Source: Acanthococcus lagerstroemiae
Lineage: Eukaryota; Arthropoda; Insecta; Hemiptera; Eriococcidae
Direction of reading: 5' to 3'
Assembly: GCA_031841125.1 (NCBI GenBank)
Contig: CM063109.1
Coordinates: 6,176,321 to 6,240,320 of the forward strand
Length of the DNA stretch: 64,000 nt
Part shown: positions 56,504 to 64,000 of the stretch, piece after piece
How positions within the stretch are numbered: the stretch's first letter is position 1
Layout of the letters: every line of letters begins with the position of its first letter
Position numbers and translations under genes: made by a program
The notes under the pieces: generated by a model
The model's input: the letters and a program-made list of their open reading frames with translations, nothing else
Databases searched by the model: none
What the model was told of the DNA's origin: nothing

Positions 56504-57714
56504 GGGTGTGGGGGGGGGGATTTAAGTTAACAGGCAGAAAAGAGTTTTCTTGTTGTTTAAAAGCGTAGATCATGAGCAAAACAACTTGTAAATCTTTAAG
56601 AATCTCACTGAGGGCCGTTTTATAACTTTCTGAATAATTTTTCAAGTTTTTCTCCAATTTATTTTCGTAAGGGGAGGGTGATCTGTGGCGTACCCATGTA
56701 TACCTCCTTTCAATTCAAACGTTACTGGTTCAATTGCTGATGTTGGTAGACATTCGACTGTGCTTGCGCTCATTTATTTAACATTTATCCGTAGTTTTCT
56801 AGACAGATTTCAACTGATTCGTGAACTAGTTCAATACATGAAACACCGAAGTTCGGCAAAAACGCAAAAAGTGAGGTAAAAATATTCAGCAGGATTGTTT
56901 CTTACTACTCGCTGATCTTCCCCGGAAGTTCCTCGAAATCCCAGATGAGCTACCTGCACCACAGGGGAAGAGGAGGCAGTAACTCTGGCGTTTCAATTAA
57001 GATTTCAATTTCTATAAGCCGTACTAAAAAAACGTTTACGACAACGCTGAATAAAACTAAGACCACAAAAAAGGGTTCAGTACAGTTTTTGTGTAGAATC
57101 GAAAGTTTTGCTAATCATCTTTTAAATTACACACTGTGTCTTCCTCGAACTTAAATGTCTGTAGTTGATTACTCTGGCATACTTATATCAATTACAGGCC
57201 AATATTCATCTTATTTATCATCAACACTGTAACTTAATACACAGGGTGTCCCATTATCGTAAAATGCATTTGGAAGCACGAAAATGATTTCGCCTGAATC
57301 CAAAATGTTTCTCTGAGTTCTCCGTTTACATTTAAAGCATTTGTATGTTAACATGCGAGGAAGTCTACAGTGATGTTTCAAATTCAAGAGACGGATTTCT
57401 TTCTTTATCTTTTTCTTTCTTTTTGTTATACTTGACGATCCCGAAAATCAGTTGACAAAATCGAAATTCAGTTGCATGCTCGAAACTAAAAAAACATGAA
57501 AAAACAATTTCTTTTCTTTTTTGTTGATCCCCAAATAGTTCCAGTTCGCAAAATTGAAATCCCCGAGAAACCTTTAAGTATGTGCTTCCAAATTATATTT
57601 TTAGAGCTCATCGAGAAAATCCTTATGTAAGGCTTAACTCCAAGTCACCTCAGTTCATCTCTGACAAAGAAACTAATTTGAAATATATTTCTACCGAGTT
57701 GAGAATCTACGTTT
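56504..57714. other. Intronic stretch, nothing supported
   Basis: AT-rich. ACAGGGTGTCCCATTATCG near 57241 resembles the end of a transposon remnant. No gene supported. Confidence 0.4.
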
Positions 57715-57975
57715 GGATATGTCCAAGATCAGGAGCGTATCGAAGAGTTTCTTTTGGGTGAGCGGAGGGGGGGGGGGAATTGTGAAAGTCACAACTGACT
57801 CAACTCAGAATTCCCACGTATCAAAATATTCTTGTATTGGCTACAAAAAACCTTTTGACTTGTTGGATTTTCCCACTTTTGATCCATCTACTAAGATTTC
57901 CCAGCTCCAGTGCTGCTGAGTGAAAAATTCCTACTGGGAGGGTTAGTTACCCTCTCCCCCATCGGTACATCACTC
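57715..57975 (-). repeat. Repeat family F1, complete minus-strand copy
   Basis: The reverse complement runs from GTACCGATGGGGGAGAGGG through AGGAATTTTTCACTCAGCAG, GTGGGAAAATCCAACAAGTC, TGAGTTGAGTCAGTTGTGAC, a C10 tract and GAAACTCTTCGATACGCTCC. It gives the uninterrupted ~260-bp form of the family. Confidence 0.65.
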
Positions 57976-57984
57976 TCCAAGATT

Positions 57985-58115
57985 ACATACTAGAGTGGCC
58001 CTTATTTAATCTTGATGGATTTTTTCGAATTCTTTCTGGAACGATTTCTAAATCGGATTCAGCGCGATTAAAAAAAAAACCTGTCAAGTTTTAGATCGAT
58101 CAAGTGGGCCTCGAC
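57985..58115 (+). repeat. Diverged fragment of repeat F3
   Basis: CCTTATTTAATCTTGATGG, a TTCTGG-ACGATT-CTAAAT block and AAAACCTGTCAAGTTTTAGATCG match 50920-51060 in the same orientation, i.e. opposite to the copy at 58386-59275. Confidence 0.45.
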
Positions 58116-58129
58116 CTCCCCACCGTATT

Positions 58130-59275
58130 CATTACTTCTCAGGGGAGAAACTATATAGGGGGTGTGTGGGGGTTGAATCCCCCCCCCATAATTTGGCAGT
58201 CGGTAAATTTTGAAACTATCCATTTGAAATTTTCAGGTTTTGTGAATGTTCGTTTGTTTATTTCTTTCCCAATTAAAAAATATTCCGATAAAAATTCGGC
58301 AAATTTTTAATTAAAAAAAAATTTTTTATCGAATTTTTAGTTTAAAAAAATACTTGTCGGCAAATTTCTCTTCTCCGCCTCCCGAAACTGAAAGTCAAAT
58401 TTTGTTTCTGAAAATGGAGTACCCTGGACTCCTGTCAGAATCTAGTCAGTCAAAAGCTGAAGGCTTCAAGCTGAGTATCGAAAGTTATCTGAAAGGTTGA
58501 AACAAAGCTCAAATGTGGAAGACATTTCGAAAATCGGAAAGCCTGTGGCAAACGTTGAATTTCAAATTTCAATGACTATTCTGGTTTTAACATGAAATTT
58601 GAGAAAGTTGAAAGTGGACATTTTATTAAAATCTAAAAGTTGAAAGCAAAAGACTTATTTTCCAATGTCACAAGCTGAATCCGATAGAAAATGTTCTATT
58701 GATGTTTAATTTACGGGATTTGGTCCAGGTGAATATAGGAGAGAAATTTAGTCTGGAACAAAAGTTAAAACTCCATGTGTTTTTTCCATAAGAATGAAAG
58801 GGAGCTTGTAGCACGGATTCCCCTAATCCAATCGACCTAAAACTGTGTGAGTTTTTTAAATTTAAATTTTTTGATTTTATTGGAACCAGTTTAGGAGACG
58901 AATCCGAGGAAATTCAGAAAAAAGATCACCAAGAGGAAATAATGACCACCTTAATGGGTAAAGGAAGTTGTGTGTTGTGTGTTCCTCTCCAGTATTCCTA
59001 ACATCCTTCCAGCTTACCCTCCCAGACTAGGGTATGCTCATGTGCGCAAATGTGAGTGCTTCGGGGATAAGGTTCCAATCTGTATTTGCAGGGACGAAAC
59101 TATGGGGTGGGGAAGAACACCCCCAATAATTTGGCAGTCAACAAATTTTGAAACTGTTTATTTGAATTTTTCATTTTCTAAGAACGTTTGTTTGTTTTGC
59201 AATTAAAAAATATTTTGATAGAAAGATCGGCAAATTTTCAAATTAAAAAAAAAGTTGTCGGTAAAGCTATTTTTC
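58130..59275 (+). repeat. Interspersed repeat F3 with related ~200-bp sequences at both ends
   Basis: Segments 58140-58385 and 59090-59275 are direct repeats of each other: GGGA-GAAACTAT, CCCC-ATAATTTGGCAGTC, AAATTTTGAAACT, GTTTGTTT, AATTAAAAAATATT, CGGCAAATTTT. Between them is ~700 bp without ORF, homologous in inverse to 50790-51490. The arrangement recalls a small element with long terminal direct repeats, or two insertions of one element. Only the right-hand repeat is found in the copy at 50530. Confidence 0.65.
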
Positions 59276-60259
59276 CATTCATTTTAGGGCATACCGCAAC
59301 TTGGGGCGGCTCATTTATACGGTTTTTTATGGAATAAATAGAGAAAAACGGGTCAGATTTCTAGGCTCAGGTCAAAGATTTGAGTCTCGTGGTACTCGTA
59401 ACTTCAATGTCGGCTTTATCCGATCCACTTATTTGTACAAATACGGGTTTGTATGTGTGTCTGGGGGAGGGGTTGAAATTTCAACAGTACCTGGACAACG
59501 AGGGACGAAATTGCTCGGACCGTTTTCTGAGCATGTTTGACCTGATTATAAACACAAACAGAGGAGGCACAGCTCTGAATTGCCCCTTCTGAGGTTCTTT
59601 CTGGATCCGCCGCTGCTTCAGTTTTTTTATATTCTGAGAAAGTCTCCGCTTTGCTTGTATTATCGGCACTTTTTTCTCTACAGTACCAGCGAATTTAATG
59701 ATTCCGTTCTACCGCATCTTACTTTTAGATCTCCAAAGGGAGCAATCCGTGTCCTTGGTGTTATCTGAGTTACAGGTATAGTGGATTTTACATACATATA
59801 CAATTCCGTGCTCACTGACTCGAAATAATTCCGACAGTTCGTCGGTTTAATTCTCCGAAGACTCGCGGAATTCGATTGAAAAAAGGCTTCATCGTTTTTT
59901 TCCTTTTTTTCTTTGCAAAATCAACTGTATGGTTATTCGAGCATAGATCTACTCATTGTTTACTTGAAAACGTTTGGAAGAAGTCTTTTCACGTACGCCG
60001 AATACATCTTTAATCCCTGGTTGACTGTCGCGTAGAGAAGGACTGTGGTCTGGCCGTCTCCAAAGACCGTTCAACGAAGTCACTTTCGCGACTCATTAAT
60101 CATACGTACCTATATGTACCCCGTAGGTGCTACAATTTCAGTCACACGACTCGACTAAAAGGCTACTATTTTCTCCGGATCTGTTTTGGTGAAAGGGTAT
60201 ATACGCATTTTACTTGTAGCGGTCAGCTACATCCAACGATGCTTTTGTATTCTTGCAAG
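59276..60259. other. Intronic stretch before exon 3
   Basis: CTGGATCCGCCGCTG near 59603 is an isolated MITE-type end. The rest, becoming GC-balanced after 59800, shows no supported gene. Confidence 0.4.
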
Positions 60260-60363
60260 CTCCGTTAAGTGCTGTCTTGACCTACCAAGACGAATTCGAC
60301 GTTCTTCTACATCTTCACCCTTCGACCACTCGCCCATTGTTGGACGCGTGTGTCCGGCGACAA
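60260..60363 (+). CDS. Candidate exon 3 of the signal-peptide gene
   Basis: The acceptor TTTTGTATTCTTGCAAG|CT has a good pyrimidine tract; the donor is CGACAA|GTGAGA. The first two bases complete the split codon left by exon 2 (phase 1), and 34 codons follow: PLSAVLTYQDEFDVLLHLHP then STTRPLLDACVRRQ, ending in phase 0. No other phase-1-compatible exon in between was convincing, but intron 2 would then be about 32 kb and hidden sequence (the N gap) lies within it. The open frame reads on past the donor for many codons. The protein family is not recognised. Confidence 0.4.
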
Positions 60364-61384
60364 GTGAGAAATGTGGACAGTTTCAAACTGGCACTAAAAG
60401 GCCTCACGCATCCGGTGGACAGGTTCGAACGTATTCCACTTTTTTATGAATCGCAAAAGAACGTTACCATCGCGTCCAGTTTGCGTATGTACATATTATG
60501 TGCGCAGATGATTAAATTGAAACAGGTTTCCAGAATGGTTTCAATGGTTTCGTCTTCTTTCACGCCGTGCTCGGGTGTACTCGAAAAAATGATTCAAGAT
60601 TTCTGCTTTTCTTTAGCCGTTCGTGTTGAGGTCACTGTGACATCGTCGGTAATTCGAGTAGCGATGAACCTCTCTCGGAGGGCGAAATCCGTTATGCGCA
60701 CAGAAAACGAAAAAATAATGAAAAGACTGGTGTGCGTGTGATCGAAAAATAACGAACCTGTGAACAAGCTGGTTTCCCCGATCGCGTGGGTAAGTATCTC
60801 CTAATGGATCGGCGCAAGGGGGCTGGCCAAAAACGAGTGTGCATAATGCACATACACGGTGAACATAACGTCCGTTAACATACTAATTAGCATTTGACAA
60901 TAAAATCTATACATAAACCAGTTTCCATCTTGGCTTCAATGTTGCGTTTTATCTGGCGATATAAGAACAGCGTAAGCGTAAAGTTCCTTTGCATAAGCTA
61001 ATGGATGGTCCTCAGTTTTTAAGCCTTTTCCTGATTCGCAGGTTAACCACCCAAAATTTTGTTAAATAATCAGAAACGAGTTTAGGAGGCAAGTGGTGGC
61101 AGCGATGATTTAGCTAGCAGAGAATTTACACGTAATTTAGGCGCTGTAGTGTAAATGTTTAAGTGACATGAGCATCGAATAACAGAGTATGCTAAAGAAC
61201 GGAGAAATAATGTTAACTACTATTATTTGCCATGACTTGTACGACGCGTAGACACTTCTATCATGACAACATTCAGTTAGTGCTGAATTTTTTACTTATC
61301 TATGAGTAAATAGTATCAACGTGCAGAAATAGCACTGATAAATAGGATGAATAATATTCTTCAGAAAATATACAGAAATACAGG
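60364..61384. other. Intron after exon 3, nothing else supported
   Basis: Begins GTGAGA. The frame of exon 3 stays open to 60741 by chance or as a longer exon form. No further exon or repeat is recognised up to 61384. Confidence 0.35.
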
Positions 61385-63185
61385 GGTCATTCTTCAAAAA
61401 TGCTGACATTTCTTTTCATGGAAGAAAGTAGAAGATATTTGAACTTTTTTGATGGGAGCCGTCAAGAGGCATTCTGTATATATCATATTGGTAGGATTGG
61501 GCCAACAGTGAGGGGATTCTGTATTTTGGCATGGCAATCAGAATGATGAATGCCATGCCGAAGGACACATGAAAAAGTCCATGCCGAAAGACAATAACGA
61601 ACAAAAAGTGTTCTGCTGTCGATTAGTAGATTCCAAAACCAAAAAATTATGTGGAGAGTTGATAAAGGCATATACTAACCCATTAATTAGATGTAATTAT
61701 TTTTGGATGATGAACGTCTATTGTTGCATGAAGATCACCATGCCGAAAGACACTTTTTTTTTTAAATTCTTAATTTTTGACAATAATACGCAAATGCACG
61801 AGTCTCATCACAAAAAATTCCCGGATTTGATATGAGGACCGTATTGCTCTAATGAGAATATATATGTTACGGTACATGATGTAAATCTGATAATGACGTT
61901 AATGGCCGGGAAATAACGTTAACTATATCCAACGGGCATGCACGTTAATGACCGGGAAATATCGTGAACACCCATTTTGTCTACAATTTACATGGAAAGT
62001 CTTGTAAATTTCAGATAATATTAGAATTGGACCGGGCTTTCTCAAGATTTCCCAATACATCTTGGGAAAATCTTGGCATTTTGGGCCATCTTGATATGAG
62101 TAGTCCGGCTAAACAGCTAAAATAGTTTATTTTAAAACTCTTCAGTTTTGTCGTCATACTGGGAACGGGTAACTCTGAGAATGTGTACCCGATGCGCAAA
62201 ATCCCACCAGTTACGGGGATAACTAAACGGGAACAAGGGTAACCCGTGGGTAACAAATCGGTAACTTTTCCGCGGGTAACTGTGTAGTGGGTAACTAGAG
62301 AGTAACTGATTGCGCATCGGGTACCAGAAAGCCTAAGGTCCAAAGGCGAGATTTCTTTATTTGACTTGAATAGGTCAACAATAACCGAACTCGTTCAAAG
62401 ACAATCAAATTCAACCAAAACTGACGAAACAGATAATCTGTAATATGAAATATGCAGTGAGCCCCTCGCCCACACACACATGAATCTTCGAAATCGACAT
62501 TTTCCCGAAAATTTAGTTATTTAGTTGACATTTTGGAACATTTTAGACAGTATAATACAATAACGCGCACATCATTTCCCGAACTGTACTTGGCAAGGAG
62601 GATCAGCTCGGAAAGTGATGATAATTTGAACGTGTACCAACATGGCCCAAGTAGCTATGTAAATTACGTCATATCCCGGTCATTAACACCGCGGCCCAAT
62701 GACGCTGGGATACAACGTACTTGCCCGGGAATTCACGTTCGATCCCGAATTTACATCATGTACTGTAACATATGTACAGTTTGACCATTAATTGCGGCGG
62801 GAAAATATTGAAACTCCTGTTTTGTGATTGGTTGAAAAAGAGCCACGCCGAAGGACAAAAAATCGAGGGACAATTTTCATGATTGGCAACACTGACTCTC
62901 AACTGTGAAGACGCAATTTCCACGTTACTAACTTACTCATTCATTTATCTACAGTAGTTAGTATTATTTTGCCAGTTTGTTCTAATATATAGCTTGAAAA
63001 TTTAGAAAAAATAATAATAATAAAAATTGGTACAGGGAAAGCCATGCCGACGGACATTTTAGCATATTTAATCCAATTTCAACCCATTAAAAGTGGATCA
63101 AATTTTCTTCTGAAACTTTGAAAAAATAGGATTCAGTCATATCTATCAACGAAAAAAAAAAATCAACATTTTTGAAGAATAAGAC
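61385..63185. mobile_element. Large foldback-like element with motif array
   Basis: Outer arms: ATTCTTCAAAAATGCTGA near 61389-61407 and, in inverse, ATTCTTCAAAAATGTTGA near 63164-63182; inward blocks AGAAGATATTTGA...TTTTTTGATGGG and, in inverse, AGAAGAAAATTTGA...CTTTTAATGGG continue the match loosely. Inside lie five copies of a 14-mer CATGCCGAA(A/G)GACA (61554, 61580, 61739, 62844, 63043, one or two variants) and a nested TIR element (61862-62773). No transposase ORF. The outer boundary is tentative. Confidence 0.45.
61862..62773. mobile_element. ~0.9-kb TIR element nested in the foldback region
   Basis: A 25-bp terminal inverted repeat (61862-61886 and 62749-62773) reads ATATGTTAC-(G/A)-GTACATGATG... 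with one mismatch. Subterminal GTTAATG(G/A)CCGGGAAATA occurs twice on the left (near 61898 and 61943) and in inverse on the right (near 62669). The centre carries a GGGTAAC cluster between 15-bp inverted arms (62185-62199, 62310-62324). No ORF of transposase type, so nonautonomous; superfamily not assigned. Confidence 0.6.
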
Positions 63186-64000
63186 AGAAAAACATAACCG
63201 CAAAAAAGGAAAATTTGAAAATGAACGAAGAAATTATTTATGAATGAAAAAGAACAAACTTTCAATAGATATATGCTATAAGCAATTAGTTCCTCACTTC
63301 TCCCAATAAATGGATTTATTTCAGCTCAAAGCTTGCTGGACACTGCAACACGATACCCAACTTATTAAAATTTCAGCTTCATCGCTGCAATATGACTTTG
63401 ATTATCAAGACCACACCAGGCTCAAATAATTAAGACAATACATAAGACCTGAATGAATGAAACAGACCTAAATGCAAACTGAGTTCTATCCACTGCTCAG
63501 AGGTATGAACTGCCTACTTGTTTTCATTCTCAGATCATGACTTGATAAAATGAACTGCAATGTTTTCGCATAATGGCTGCGGATGTATAGGTAGCTCAGT
63601 CTGTCACTTAAGTCAAAAATTCCAAACTGACTATGGTTGTTTTCACAATTAGGTTCAATTGAGAAAAGAATTCTTCAAGACATGACAAAAGCCGGGAGCG
63701 AAAAGAAAAAGTACCCCTACCGAGATTTGAGTCTCCTGAAACCACGAGGTCACATTGCCTTCTGCGTTCTGCATAATGAAGCCATTATTTGCTATTTTAT
63801 ATACTAGTGCATTTGGTAAACTATAATAAATTGAGTGTATAGATAAAGAATGGACATTGCATGACCTAAATATAGGAATGGAATAAGTATATTTGTGCAG
63901 AATATGACTATCCATACTGTAATTTCATCACACAAATATTGAAAATGCCTCGCTATCCCAATAAACGTCATATATCTCATCAGCCATTGGTCCTATACTG
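63186..64000. other. Right-edge stretch, nothing supported
   Basis: AT-rich, presumably intron of the + strand gene. The minus open frame at 63655-63915 has no motif support. Confidence 0.4.

Noticed and set aside
60186..60741. A single long coding exon across 60253-60741
   Set aside because: The segment after 60364 lacks coding character, and a good donor (CAA|GTGAGA) ends the convincing part.

Overview
The window looks like AT-rich nuclear DNA of an arthropod, most likely an insect. The evidence is dispersed short open frames with spliceosomal GT...AG boundaries, decayed Jockey-type, RNase-H-bearing and APE-type LINEs, a tRNA-derived SINE, hAT-like MITEs, many homopolymer tracts and two 500-N scaffold gaps (15388-15887 and 28501-29000). 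Species cannot be fixed by eye. There are no operons, CRISPR arrays or bacterial genes. Most of the window is intronic or intergenic repeat-rich DNA.

Gene content is sparse. The best-supported host gene is on the + strand: a signal-peptide exon at 9065-9127 with a consensus donor, a second exon at 27869-27992, and a phase-compatible third exon at 60260-60363. The implied introns are about 18.7 kb and 32 kb, and the gene would continue past the right edge. I do not recognise the product beyond 'secreted or membrane protein'. On the - strand a terminal coding exon (27331-27472) ends in a class-I PDZ-type tail (T-E-V) and is followed by a very AT-rich 1.2-kb putative 3' UTR. Its upstream exons should lie to the right, so it would overlap the + gene on the opposite strand. 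Two weaker - strand models are a three-exon model at 17966-18699 with an in-frame TAG, and a possible 60-codon exon at 55269-55449.

Layout: 1-8.6 kb is upstream sequence with a LINE RT remnant at the left edge, a 5'-inverted (twin-primed) LINE at 5173-5555, a MITE and a GC-rich tandem duplication. From 8.3 to 9.1 kb lies the putative promoter with CRE-like sites and exon 1. From 9.1 to 27.9 kb is intron 1, with a degenerate ~90-bp repeat array at 11.5-12.1 kb, the nested - strand models, a repeat family with a 10-bp-TSD nested insertion at 21.5-22.1 kb, and a 97-bp hairpin. From 28 to 60 kb is the inferred intron 2, a transposon graveyard: two head-to-tail copies of one LINE (33.8-38.4 kb), a hAT-like MITE, a full SINE with perfect TSD, an RNase-H LINE (41.1-43.4 kb), a Jockey tail (46.8-47.6 kb), and two inverted copies of a ~0.9-kb repeat (50.5 and 58.1-59.3 kb). 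From 61.4 to 63.2 kb is an apparently nested foldback structure carrying a recurring CATGCCGAAAGACA motif and a GGGTAAC cluster, the most unusual object here.

All calls come from reading the sequence. Homology to named families rests on recognised protein motifs, and no database search was run.
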